Source of the DNA: Vandiemenella viatica
Taxonomy: Eukaryota > Arthropoda > Insecta > Orthoptera > Morabidae
DNA length: 64,000 nt
NCBI GenBank assembly: GCA_031002005.1
Contig: JARYHS010006964.1
Span: 5,022,001-5,086,000, forward strand
Direction of reading: 5' to 3'
Shown: positions 33,481-45,359 of the stretch, piece after piece
Numbering within the stretch: position 1 is the first letter of the stretch
Layout of the letters: every line of letters starts with the position of its first letter
Notes under the pieces: generated by a model
What the model saw: the letters and a program-made list of their open reading frames with translations, nothing else
Told to the model about the DNA's origin: nothing
Database searches by the model: none
Position numbers and translations under genes: made by a program

Positions 33481-34518
33481 ATAGCTTGATTAACCATCAT
33501 CATTTGAGTTACGGTCACTTTGGGCCTGGTAAATGTCACCGAATCATCAAGGAACACTGTTATTTTGTTAATATGGCGAGGAGGATAGCAAAGCTACTGT
33601 CCACATGTGACCTATGTCAGAGGACGAAGGTGGATAATGTGTTGAGGAGAGGAGAGATGAAGTGTATTTTACCTGAAAATGTATTGGAGTTAGTCGCAGT
33701 TGACGTGTATGGCCCACTGCCTAAGTCTAGAGGTGGAGTGACACAGATACTGGTCGTAATTGATGTTTTTTCAAAATTTGTCAGATTGTACCCGTTGAAG
33801 AGGGCTACAGCCAAGCTGATGGCAAATAAAATTTTAAACGATTTCGTACCGAAGGTTGGAAAACCTAGGAGGGTTGTCTCAGATAACGCCCCTCAATTTT
33901 GTAGCAGTAAATGGACCGAGAGGTTGGAGCAAGTCGGGATAGAGGTAGTGCGAACTTCCTTATATCACCCTCAAAGTAATGTTTCTGAACGAGTAATGAG
34001 AGAAATAGGGAGGTGGTTTCGGTGTTACTGCACAGACAACCATCAGAGATGGGCCCTTGAAGTTGAGCACTTGGAGCATATACTTAATGACATACCACAT
34101 GATTCTACCTCGGTAGTGCCGCGGGAAGTCATGTTCGGCGAGAAGGCACTCCGTATTGTAACGGAATTCGTAGATTTTCCTACCACTCGTCAAGTGAACC
34201 GTGAAGAGTTGATTAAGACAGTTCAACAGCAGATGAAGAAGAAAGCTCAGAGGAGGAAGAAGCGGCATGATCAAAGAGGGAAGGCAATCGACTATAAGCC
34301 GGGTGATCTGGTACTGGCGCAGACTCATTAAGTCCTCTAGCGTAAACAAAGAAATTAGGAAGTTTAAGTATTTGTATGAAGGCCCGTATCGGATTGCTAG
34401 CTGCCCTAGGAAGAATTCCTATTTATTAGTGTACCCTGTTGGTCAAAATATCAGGGGTACTTTCAATGTTACTTCCCTTAAACCCTACGAAATGTTACCA
34501 GAAGACTTATCTGACTAA
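33459..34518 (+). pseudogene. Integrase domain of pol
   Basis: Inserts the DNA copy. The HHCC zinc-binding region is HHHLSYGHFGPGKCHRI through CDLCQRTK (about 33490-33640). The core has catalytic Asp in AVDVYGPL (near 33700), Asp in VSDNAPQFCSSKW (near 33880) and Glu in NVSERVMREIGRWF (near 33985). The frame ends at TAA 34329-34331 in the sequence PGDLVLAQTH. The conserved C-terminal GPYRI and NVTSLKPY part continues in another frame to about 34518. No chromodomain and no downstream envelope frame are seen. Confidence 0.9.
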
Positions 34519-35164
34519 AAGGAGGGGACACCCTTTATACTTATTTTTTTTCTAATTTTTTATTTGGCGTAGGCCAATTACCTCATCGCTGCGGCGAACA
34601 AATCTTTAATTTTTTTTTTTCTTTCTTTCCGGCTAAAGCCAGTAAACTAAATCCACATTTCCACTCTCGTACCCTGCCTGAAAAAATGCCAAAGCAGCAG
34701 CAGCAACAACAGTAGGCTTCGTGTAGTGCAGTGTAGTGCGTGAAGTGCTTCGACAAAAGTCGTATAGAGGTTAATGACCTCTACCAGTGTCGCAACCGAG
34801 GACTCCACCCATAGAGCCTACGGTAGAAGCGAGAATATTATTTTTGTCATGGTGTATATATGTTCTTTCTTTTCAGTTTTATTTTCTTGAGAGCTGACAG
34901 TCTACTTCAGAACTGTGACCACGAAAACTATAACAATTTCATGTGGTTCCTTCGTGTATTTTTTTTCTTTATATGTTTTCTTGATGTTGTTTGTGTGTCT
35001 GTTTTTTTTTTAAAAATATGTTAAATGGCTTTGTGTATATTATGTTAGTAGTTTGGCCACACTCGAGAGTTTGAAACTTGGTATTTGTAAAAAAAATTTT
35101 TTTTATTGTAATGATAATTCTTCAGTTTCTTTTGGAAAAAACCTGAACAATTATCACAAATTGG
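34519..35164 (+). other. 3' untranslated region of LTR retrotransposon
   Basis: Contains T-rich stretches and no domain-bearing frame. This is the noncoding segment between pol and the 3' LTR; no envelope gene. Confidence 0.6.
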
Positions 35165-35175
35165 TAGTTGGGGAA
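35165..35175 (+). other. Polypurine-like tract
   Basis: tagttggggaa directly precedes the tgtaac start of the 3' LTR. It is a weak tract, interrupted by pyrimidines, placed where the plus-strand primer should be. Confidence 0.5.
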
Positions 35176-35749
35176 TGTAACAAAACAGTAGCATTCCGCC
35201 GCTCCGAAGTGAGCGCATGACTACATTGTTTAAAGTCAGTCGTTATCGAGGTATGGCAGCGGACGGCTCGCGTCGCGTAATGTGAGACGCTATACGAACT
35301 GTACGGGTGTAGCAAGAAGTAAGAAGAAGAATGAACTAGCTTAACCATTGCGGCGTATGTTTTAAATTGATTTGGACAGTGGGTTGAGATACCAGAACAG
35401 TGAAGTGTGGCATCGAAAGTAATTTAGTGTGGACTGATTTGGATTAATAACTTTCCTTTTTTTCTAAGAATCTTGCAATCGACGGATTACGAAGTTTCAA
35501 TAGCCTTATCATCTAAATTCTGATAGTGGCCAACTGGTTTGATGTGTACTTTATTTTAATAAACGTGTGGAGAAACTATTTTCGTTACTTTATACTTGAA
35601 GGTTTCTCTTTAATTAGTTATCCTCACACTTTTATCGGACTGGTTTGGACCCTATCTGGCGACCGGCGGTGACTACGAACTCATCTATCCAGCTTCTAGT
35701 GCTGTATGTTAGTAATTAAAACTTCAGCAAGCACGAAGTTCGGTCTACA
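35176..35749 (+). repeat. 3' LTR, divergent from the 5' LTR
   Basis: Starts tgtaacaaaacag and probably ends tctaca at 35749. It shares short patches and the same order of motifs with the 5' LTR, including an internal tctggcgaccg near 35656, but many intervening bases differ and it is about 75 bp shorter. The right boundary is uncertain because no target duplication is found. Confidence 0.65.
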
Positions 35750-37660
35750 GTAAGTAACTATCATGTCAACCCCAAGAAAGGCAATAGTTCTTACAACATC
35801 TTTAATCTTTTGAACAGCAATTGCAAAAGCCATCAGGTCTTCAAAATGTATTTGTTTGAGCCATGGATCCAATAAGGTAGTGATAGCTAAAGATGAAACT
35901 TGTTCATAGGACCCATCCGTTGTTGATTTCTTTCAGGAAGAACCTATGTACTTCCACCATTGAGGGTTCATAAGTCACAATTGTTTAGCGTTTTGAAAGC
36001 ATGCAGTGCAATAAAGGGATCACTTTACTGCCAGTGCAATATTGTTTTAGTTGAAGCTTCAGCTCCAATTAACTGGTCGGCCATTATTTTATTTACTTTT
36101 TATGAGCACATGGAGCAGGACATACATTATACAGACACGTCTATGCGAATGTTCTATCATTGAGGTCCACCCTATAGTGGCGGGAAATTTCAAGCAAATT
36201 ATAATTATAAGCCATTTGTTTTATCCAAGTTAAAAGAAAAATGTAATGTTATTTTTTAGATGACAAAAATAACAGATAGCGATAGAATTTACTGTTTTGT
36301 TTTACTTCTAAACTAACCCTATCACGTAGAAAAAACGAGTGCGTTCTTCCGATGTATCGAATAAAATACATCCATGCATCGTTAAACAATGAGAGTAAAC
36401 ATCGATGTTTTCGATACATCGATGTATATCGAGAATTACTAGAGTGCAGTGCTTACCACCTCTTTACTATAGAAGTGCATACACTTACTGGATACAGATT
36501 CTAATTATTTCAATGTGACTAATCCTTACTTTCAACATAAAGCTAACAATGAAAAATAGATATATTTGCATTCAATAAATGTAAAGCAAGTAGCCAACTC
36601 AAAATGTCTTTATAGTCTACGAATATTCATAACACCAATGAAAAACTTATGAGCTTAATGATAATTGATTTCAGTACTTTCTTAAATAAAGTGCACTGTG
36701 AAATCATGGCAGAACATTAATAATTCATATGAAAACCATGAATAACTTAATTCCACGATGTTTGTGTTAAAAATTATAATATTAATAGGATCTAATTTGC
36801 TGTCTATAATGGTGGTAAAAGGAAAGGAGTAATAAATTATACCTAAAAAAACTTCTCTCACATTGACTCCAACAATTTCAGGGATTAAATAAACACAACT
36901 GATCCTGCAAAATATCATGTTTTATTCAAATCCAGGTTTTCGACAATCTTTTCAGAAAGAAAAGTTTTATTACAGGTTTACGATTAAAACTATAAGATAT
37001 TACATATGTTTCCCATATAAAAACTTTATAAAATATTATGAAGCAGTAGGTAATAATATATAAAGCAATCGCTATACTAATATATTTTGTGGTTGAAAGA
37101 GAGTAATGCATTAATTGACGCACCATACAGAGAATGAAAAATGTCTGATGTACTTTGGGAAAGCAGTCACTGCAGTGCTTTTCCTATGACCTCACCCTGT
37201 GCAACTTCCTACGCAGAAATTGGAAACACTTATCAGCTGTCACAAATGTTGAGCATGCCAACTGAGTGGATTTTAATACATCTTCTAATGCATGACCATT
37301 ACCCTCACAATGGAGTAATTCCATTCAAAGCCACTGGCTCCCTTACAGTGTCAGGTTATGTTGCACCGCTCAATATTTGACGCTGAATAGATGTAGTATA
37401 TTGTTGTAGTAAAGAGAAAACTAGTCAAATGATAATGATTCCTAGCAATATCATCTCCGACCATTTTTCTACTCTGTAATTTCTAGGTCAGCACATAAAA
37501 ATATAGCTTATATAGCTACTACATGGATTTACACTCAACAATAAGTACAATTTTACTTATAACAAAAGTGATCAGGAAATTAATTACTTAATATTGAATA
37601 CAAATACCTTGTGATTCTATTAACAAAATGGCGAAAAAACGAACTATTATGTTTAACATA
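35750..37660. other. No recognised gene
   Basis: AT-rich sequence. Near 36350-36430 several copies of the palindrome atcgat and the words gatgtatcga and cgatgttttcgatacatcg occur, which may be an end of a DNA transposon. The frame at 37141-37380 has no family signature. Confidence 0.4.
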
Positions 37661-37664
37661 TATT

Positions 37665-37666
<2 letters not shown>

Positions 37667-37731
<65 letters not shown>
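37667..37731. repeat. (TG)n microsatellite
   Basis: About 65 bp of tg repeats with one interruption (tgtgtggtgtg). Confidence 0.97.
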
Positions 37732-37733
<2 letters not shown>

Positions 37734-37928
37734 CCTATTTACATGGACGTTAATAAAGGACAGAACATCCAAAACATATAAAAGAAAAAGATTATTCAGA
37801 TGAAGAAAATAACCCGATCTTTTCAAGTCATTTGACTCTTCAGCCAGTACAAAAAAATCTTGCAGTGGAAACGTTTTATGTCAGAATATGCCGTTTAATT
37901 CTTCCACAATCTGACGAAAAAACTACAT

Positions 37929-37929
<1 letters not shown>

Positions 37930-37970
<41 letters not shown>
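37930..37970. repeat. Poly(A) run
   Basis: About 41 consecutive A. It could be a retroposon tail in the plus direction, but no element upstream of it is recognised. Confidence 0.9.
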
Positions 37971-37973
<3 letters not shown>

Positions 37974-38099
37974 CAACAAAATGTTAATAAATTTTAAAGA
38001 CGTCAGATAATATACCGATTCCATAACTACTCATAAATTAGCGGTATTATATTTTAACAGTGACTAAACGGCAAGAAATAACTTTCTCTAAATTCAAAA

Positions 38100-39975
38100 G
38101 GCACTTCACGTTTACTTCAGTGTCTTCGCCCATTTAGGATGCATAAAACTCTCGCAAATAAGGCGTTCACTGGAATGAATCCCCTAATGTAGTTTCAGTT
38201 ATCCAGATTTTGCAAAATATTTTCCAAAAACTGCAAAAGAAATTGGGCTCTCGCAATAATAAATTCTATTATGAGTTTTAAGATGATCAGAATTTGTAAA
38301 CGATTTTCTACACACCGCATAACAAATAGGCGTTTACTGGAATGATACGTCAAACCCTTAGGACATATAATAGATTTACCATAAAATTTAGGGAAAATGG
38401 TCGTTCACCAACATGAATACTGTATGTCTCTTTAGTTAACAAAGCAGTGCAAAAGCTCAGTCACATATTTTGAAACAAATTAGGCGTTTTCGTAAATGAC
38501 TAATTCAGTAATTCTCAAGTGACTCATGCCTTGGAACTGTTTAGTGGAATGAATCATCTGATATTCTTGATGACCTTTAGTATTTTTACAAACTTTGCAA
38601 GAAAATTGGAGTTAGCCTGGAAATAACCTCCAATGGTTTTTAAGGAGACAAACTTCACTAGAATATGGTTGCTCCCCAGAACAAATACTCTGGTGTTTTT
38701 AATATCAAATGCCTCTATAAAAGATTTTTCATAAACTTCATAAGAAAATGGCATTTTATATATATGAAGACACTGTAAAAGATTTTCCATAAACTTCAAA
38801 AGAAAATGAGCGTTCACCTGAATGAATTTTTATAATGCATCTTAAGTTTGCCAGACATTGTAAACGATTTTCCACTAACTTTACAAGAAAGTTGATGGTT
38901 TCCCGAATGTAGCATTGGATGCCTTATTAGATCATAAAGCTCTATATAAGATTTTCCACAAACTACACAAAAAATTTACGCTCTTCCGAATGTATGCGCT
39001 GATTCCTTTTAAGATTATAAGACTCTATTAGAGATTTTCCACAAACATCACAATAATACTTTGACCGCTCACCTGTATTTATCATCCAATACTTATTAAG
39101 AATAGAATACTGATTAAAGGTTTTTCACACGTTTCACAAGTCAATGGGTTTTCACCCGAATGTATCATTAGATGATTTTTAAGGAAACTAGACTTTGTAA
39201 AAAGGTTGTTCAGACACTTCACAAGAAAATACGTGTTCACCCAAATGGATTTTCTGGTGAATTTTAAGTTTGAACGACACTGAAAGATTTACTAGAAACT
39301 TCACCAGAAAATGGCTGTTCTGTAGAATGTATTCTCAAAGGCCTTTTAAAACTTTTAAGACTATGTTAAAGATTTGCCAAAAACTTCACAAAAATATGGA
39401 AGTTGACCCAAATGTATCCTCTGGTGCTTTTTAAGGTCAAAAAACTCTGTATAAGATTTTCCACAAGTTTCACAGGAAAATGTACGTTCTCTAAATGTAT
39501 CATCTAATGTTTTTTAAAATGATCAGGCTTTGTAAAAGATTATCCACACACTTCACAAAGAAATAAACATTCACTTGTATGAATCTTGTGATGCTCTTTA
39601 AGATTTCTATACCATGTAAAATATTGTCCAGAAATGTCGCAAAAGAATGGTCGTTTGCTTGGATGAATCTTATGATGCTGTTTAAAATTTCCATACTCTA
39701 TAAAATATTATCTACTTTCTTCACAAGAACATATTTGCTCACAAAAAAAAAAAATCCTTTGATATAATTAAAGACTATTAGACTGTTCAAGATATATTTT
39801 ACACGTTTCTGTAGTATATGAGGCTTTATTTGTATTAATTTTTTGATGACTATTAAGACAAAAACATCCTATAGACGATGATTCAAGTAATTCGCACACA
39901 GCTGACTTTTCATACGATTGACTTCTCTTACAACTTTGTTTATATTTAAAGCTACTGCTGCAGCCATACACTGTT
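38100..39975 (-). pseudogene. Second C2H2 zinc-finger array, heavily decayed
   Basis: On the minus strand, fingers such as CETCGKSYTEFFDLKKHQRIH (near 39475-39415; shortened here to CETCGKSYTEFFDLKKH) and CDISGQYFTWYRNLKEHHKIH (near 39640-39570) are still readable. They are joined by HS/TxE-type linkers. Other units have lost Cys or His and contain stops or frameshifts. About a dozen or more finger-length periods are present between 39.7 and 38.1 kb. The open segment at 39971-39768 (GCSSSFKYKQSCKRSQSYEK) may be the pre-finger part, comparable with the start of the 3-kb array. The paralogy of the two arrays, on opposite strands, is likely from the shared finger wording but not proved. Confidence 0.75.
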
Positions 39976-40336
39976 GGTTTGACGTTTAGTTGTAGAATTT
40001 TGTTGTGTGATTGTTACTTCGACAGAAACAATTAATCCTAGAAACTTCCATATTATTATGTGGACTCAACTTAGCAATACCGAATATTACAGAAGAATAT
40101 TGATACAACGCACTCGGATATACCTTTGATACATATCACTGCTGGTAGGTATAAATGCTTTCTTATATTCTTTACTGTTACGAGAAGTAATATATTTATT
40201 TTTATGAATCAAATTATTCTTCTCCAAAATTCAGGAGTATAACATTCAAAACATCTAGAACTCTAAATGAATGCCCAAATCTGTGGTTTATAGCAAAATA
40301 CAGGATCCATATTAGAGAAATAATTATGGAAAATGG

Positions 40337-40403
<67 letters not shown>

Positions 40404-42210
40404 AAAGTAGATAAAACAGTATTATCAAATTGTAATTCATAAATGTATTACATAAAGATGCCGCCAAAGTAAAATGCTATGTGCGAATAAAATATTAGCA
40501 ATACAAGGAAAATAAATATTAGCATCAACTTAGTTTTGCAGTCTCAGGAAATTTTATATCAGTAAACCAAAACTTTTGTTGGTCGGCAAACCTATAATAG
40601 TTATATATAGAATAATAATGCTTCTAACGATGAAAACAAGCCATTTATGAAGATCATTTCATAATTATAAACACAAGAATGTAGCACAATTTGGCCCATT
40701 ACTCATAAAGACACATTCAGAATCAGTGTATGATTGTAGGCAATATCGTAGGGAAAACGGGACCTTGCCCAAAAATTATAACAATAGTTTGATAGCCATT
40801 ATATTTACTCCCTAATAAGAGCAACAGATCACATCGGGAACTAATCAATGATGGTCGCCAATTTTCTCTAAGGATGAAGTACAAGAAGGAAAGGAAATCG
40901 TTTCTAAATATGATAAAATAGATTTATACAGCTAATATCAACACCAGTTTCAGGTTCTACCCAAATAATGTGTGATGTGTATGAAGGCAATGTGATGGGT
41001 TCTCAGCCTGGCATTGAAAAAGTGTTTCTTTAGTTAAAGAACCTATGTGTACAGCTTGACAAAAATATGAAGCACCCAGTAGCTGTAAAGGAACGAAATG
41101 AAACTTCACGATATGTTATTTCAGTAATTAGAAAACTGTATCAAATATATAAAGAAGTTGTAAGTATGAGCCCCCTTATTAGGGTACCTTATACAAGTTA
41201 CACTTTTTTATTTGAGAAGGTGATTCTGGTGGTCGGAAGTTATAAAGTTAGGAATTTTATTGAACAATGAACAGACACTGGATTTGAGTCTCCATTCATT
41301 GTGTATTCTGGGAGGTATGATTGAGATGTGGAACAGGTGCACCACATGTCACAGAATGGACAGGATGCAGCAGTACCAAAGATGCGTGCTACCTTGAATC
41401 GGAGGATACCTTCTCTTTCTTCTGGTAGCTTGCTCAAGGGGTGAACTAAGTGGCCAGTGAGGCAGAGTTAACTGTCTGCAGCATCCCCGAAGGAAAAGAT
41501 TTTATACCTCTGATTCAGAGTCGTTTTGACTGGCTAAAGAAGAGACGACCATGGTGGAAGGAAATATATTTAGGAGAAATGACGTTAAATCTGTGATGCT
41601 GCCTCTAAACTTCCGGCTGATACTGCGCATGCACGAAGGCGGCAGTAGCCATATTGTGAATACATACAAATGCAAAGTTCACATTGTATTTGATGCTATG
41701 ATTATTTCATTTTCTAATGTGTCTAAGTTTTTTTATAATGCCATCTTTTGCCATCTAGGAATCCTGATGAAGCAAAAGATGTTGCTACCCCAAATGCAGT
41801 TTGCGATTCAAATACGCGTGTGTGGATGTGTCTACATAGTTTGATTCCATAGCAGCAATTTAGTGGAGATTGTGATTTGGTCTAAATGCAGTCTGTACCA
41901 GAATGGTTTTGTTGCTTCATATATAAGGGACATAGAATTTATTTATTATTGTTAGTAATTTCATGAGAACCATGTTAGTGACAAAACGTGTATCGCGATA
42001 TAAACTACTTCCAGCTATTCCCAATTAAGCTTACGATGTATGGTAACAAGATTCCTATTTTTATTCTGGTCTAGGCCGCATTTCAATCTAACCACAAGTG
42101 GTAGTAATAAAACTGAAAAATCCATTCTGCATGCCACCATGTAATTCATTGTGGCTTTAGCAGAATTAATTTTTGGTCCAGGTTGCATATCAACCAAATA
42201 CCCTCAATTT
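39976..42210. other. No recognised gene
   Basis: Contains the (AT)n run at 40338-40400. The word gacaaaaatatgaagcaccc near 41058 resembles ends of some Tc1-like elements, but no partner end was found. Frames at 41067-41270, 41240-41437 and 41551-41844 have no family signature. Confidence 0.4.
40338..40400. repeat. (AT)n microsatellite
   Basis: About 62 bp of uninterrupted at dinucleotide repeats. Confidence 0.95.
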
Positions 42211-42212
42211 GG

Positions 42213-42600
42213 AGACAGTATATCCCGAAAACTAAGCAAGATATCGAAACATTTTATTCTTTATTTTAGATTTGTCTCGTCGTGTTATATAAGAATCGAT
42301 CATCAAATTTTACTTTTGTGAAATTTTTCTTCTGCTTTTCAACTCAAGACAACTCACTTTTGATACAGTATATCTCGAGAACTAGGCGAGATATCGAAAA
42401 TTTTTATTCTTTATTTTTTATTTTTCTCTTCGTTTTAAATAAGAATAAATCATCAAATTTGACTTTGGCCAATGTTTCCTTCTGAATTTCAAGTAAAAAA
42501 ATCTCACATTTGAGACAGAATATCTCGAAAACTAGGAAGGATATCAAAAACTTTTATTCTTAAATTTTTATTTGTCTCATCGAGTTACATAATAATCCAT
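42213..42600. repeat. Three-unit tandem repeat, about 150 bp
   Basis: Units begin near 42213, 42364 and 42511 with variants of gacagtatatctcgaaaact followed by aggcgagatatcgaaa, ttttattctttat, ttgtctcgtcg and atcatcaaatttgac. The units differ by many substitutions. No coding frame runs through them, and they may be part of a larger satellite or transposon interior. Confidence 0.85.
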
Positions 42601-43095
42601 CACCAGATTGCGGCGATACATTTATCCTAGGGTCCCCTTGAGGTTTATGTACATAATATACCCCGTGTCTGTATGGGTGCGGCCTAGCCCCCCCCCCCCC
42701 ACTCCTCCACCACCCGGCGTCACTTCAATGCGTGGTGAAGGTCTCTTGCGTCGTCTCTATATATTTCTTTCCTCCATGGAGACGATGGCGTTTATGTGAT
42801 AATCTTAACTTGAGATTTTTAAATTTTTACCTTAGTATTGAATCGTTTTGGGCTCCCTTCAGTAGATCCTGTGACCACTACAAACGTGAATCGGTTACAA
42901 GGGTGGCAGGAGAGGTGTGGAGTGCATTGGTAGGTTTTCTTTGGCTGAGGGTAGGAAGAATTAGAACTTGAAATACTGTTATGGGTAACACAAATAAGTA
43001 AAACACCGCATATTAGGAGTAGCTCAAGAGGAAAGTCGACTGTTAAAAGCTCTCGTAGTAAACTGCAGAGGTTCAACCTGAAGTATAAGACATTA
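42601..43095. other. No recognised gene; C-rich tract
   Basis: Includes a run of C at about 42689-42702 with ccaccacccgg nearby. Short overlapping frames on both strands without signature. The LINE fragment that follows may begin near 43.0 kb. Confidence 0.4.
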
Positions 43096-43694
43096 TTCCT
43101 GAGCAGATACCTGAATAAAACAGATACATATTCTGCAGTTTTTAAAAAAATAATATCAACTTTTTCAGAAGGATTTGCATTGGAGGTGGTGCATTTTTAG
43201 CTTTTCAGTAAATACTCCCATATAAAGAAATACATAATAGATATCGATACCTTCTGCTAAATCGAAAGGATCAAGCAAAAAATTTGCCAGGACGAAATTT
43301 GAAATAGTTTTTTTTTTTATTTTCTTTTAATCATTCACCAAATGGGTATGTAACTTTTGCCAAGGTTTTAAGAAACATTCTACATAATATAGCTCGTCAA
43401 TTTCCGCATCATATGATAATACTAGGTGGTGACTTCAATTTCTCATATACTGACTAGACTAATTACATTCATGTTACTAGTGGCAGGAATAAAACATCAT
43501 GTGAAATGTCTGATCATTATCTCACGTAGTTAGTTTCTCAAATAATACCGAGCCAGAATGATAACGAAACTACTTTAGATATTCTCGTTACAAATATGTG
43601 AGAGCTATTCAAGTGTATGTAAGTAGCTACATTGACATCTGACCATGTCTTCAAGGTGCATTCCACAGAACAAAAGTAATTTCCGTCCATAAAC

Positions 43695-43697
<3 letters not shown>

Positions 43698-43727
<30 letters not shown>
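43698..43727. repeat. Poly(T) run
   Basis: About 30 T in a row inside the LINE relic, possibly the A tail of a minus-strand retroposon whose body is not recognised. Confidence 0.9.
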
Positions 43728-43730
<3 letters not shown>

Positions 43731-44325
43731 CGGAGGACGTCCTTCTGACTAGAATCTATGTTCCAACAATTTTTGCTGCACATTCCTTTTTTCTCCATTT
43801 TGAAGAAAGAACATCGGAGGAATCCTATAAATTATTGGCCCATATCTGTTTGCAGTAGTGTCCTAGAGTATAGAATGCTCTAATATTATTAAGTTTCTGT
43901 TCATAAACGAATTACTTATGCGGAACCAACACGGATTTCGGAAGAAAATATCATGTAAAACACAGTTTGCTACATTTTTGCATGAATAATGAGAGTTAAA
44001 AACGCTTGTTAACAAGCTGATGCAGTTTTTTGAATTTTCATATGGCTATCGAATTTGTAACACAAAACCGCCTTGTAGCGACGACATTGGCATATGGCAC
44101 ATTGAATCAGATTTGTGAATGCATACGAGATTGTCCAACAGTTCAGTGGCAGTGGTAGGGAAGCCTCTTCTATTATACATGTTATCAGGTGTTCTTCCAG
44201 GAAGTGTAATAAGACTTCTTTCCGTAAGTTGCTCTGACGATTGCTTAGTAATTTTGCGTGATATGTATGTTATTTTGGAATCGTTTTAATTACACTAAAT
44301 TACAAAATGTGCTAGGTAATATGCA

Positions 44326-44688
44326 CAGGGCCGCCGTAAGCGGGCATGCAAGGCGTGCACCGCACGCGGGCGGTATGTCGAAGGGGGCGGCAAATTGCGT
44401 GATCGACAGTCGCCGCCTCGCGATAGTTGCCACTCCATTGTCAGCGTGAAGAAATTTAAGTTTTAGCGATATATATATATATATATATTGATCAACTGCT
44501 GCTTCAGGCGGCCGACAATACTATGGGTGCCAATAATGGAGGCGGGAAATAATGTTAGAAGGGGCGGCAATCTCACAGTTTTTTGACCGGGTTTGGAAAA
44601 TTCATAGATCCACTACTGGCTGTAGTTATACTGGGGGCGGCATAATCGGTATTGCACGCTAGCGTTAAAACATCTATCGGCGGGCCTG
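44326..44688. mobile_element. hAT MITE in LINE relic
   Basis: 363 bp flanked by perfect 8-bp repeats aatatgca (44318-44325 and 44689-44696). Inverted ends: cagggccgccg at the left and cggcgggcctg at the right. The interior is GC-rich near the left end, with an (at)n run at 44469-44488 and repeated gggcggca words. No transposase. Confidence 0.93.
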
Positions 44689-45359
44689 AATATGCATAAG
44701 TGAGAAAAATAATTAATTTGTTTCATTAGTACCTGGTACATAGTAAACAGTTCAGTTTTTGACATGGTTCACTCCCTTATTTGGCGGTATTAGCAATATG
44801 CGAAATGTAATGGGACCTAACCACAACATCCATTGTACGGTAAAACTATTTCTAGATTTCAATTCATAGGTCTTGTTTTCAATAATTGTAACGCTCTTAC
44901 AAAGGAAAATGGGTAAAACAATTCTTGTGAATCTACATTTGGATTACTGTTGTGGAGTTTAGTATTTGTATGGCAAGGGGTTACTTGACGCTATACTCAA
45001 ATTATAGAGAAAAGCCGCTTAATTCATGATTGCTTGCCACAGTCCTTACAAGAGCATCACGGAATTGAAACATAAATTGGTCAGGGATTGTCTGGCAGAC
45101 AAATGAAGTAGGTTCCATTTGAATTTACCGGCGAACATGTGAATAACTTCTTTCATTCCTCCAGTAGTTTAGCCACAATAACACCAGAGACAATATTAGA
45201 GAAATAGCTGCCATACTGAGGTTTATATGTATTTTTTCCCCATAGTGTTTATTCAGGACTGGTATGCACAGAGTAATGATTAGTTTTGGTGCAAAGCACT
45301 TTCTGCCCTCCATAATATTTATAAATTGCATAGTGTGGATGCAGAATAGATGACATAGC

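Larger units (their letters stand above)
27308..35749 (+). mobile_element. Ty3/gypsy-type LTR retrotransposon
   Basis: Order LTR, primer-binding site, gag, protease, RT, RNase H, integrase, polypurine-like tract, LTR, which is the Ty3/gypsy gene order. No envelope-like frame follows integrase. The gag frame is mostly open; pol is divided among at least five frames by stops and frameshifts, so this copy cannot make a full polyprotein. The two LTRs are clearly homologous only in patches and differ in length (about 650 and 574 bp). The flanks (caggt on the left, gtaag on the right) do not form a target duplication. The element may therefore be a recombinant of two related copies. Confidence 0.9.
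43100..45110 (+). pseudogene. Degraded LINE endonuclease-RT, split by hAT MITE
   Basis: The plus strand has an endonuclease remnant ILGGDFNFSYTD near 43420-43455, NYWPISVCSSVLE (the RT YRPIS block) near 43835, NQHGFRKKISCKTQFATFLHE (QHGFRKxxSCxTQ) near 43925-43990, and a GVLPGS block near 44190 corresponding to GVPQGS. All blocks are in order but in different frames with stops. The sequence is interrupted by the MITE at 44326-44688 and probably resumes to about 45110. Jockey/CR1-type by wording. Shorter and much older than LINE-A. Confidence 0.7.

Noticed and set aside
37141..37380. 79-residue frame at 37.1 kb
   Set aside because: No family resemblance, no splice sites, AT-rich surroundings.
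41050..41090. Tc1-like terminal repeat at 41058
   Set aside because: No inverted partner or transposase is found at a suitable distance.
43538..43798. Minus-strand frame with a Lys run
   Set aside because: Lys run is just the poly(T) tract at 43698-43727 read backwards.
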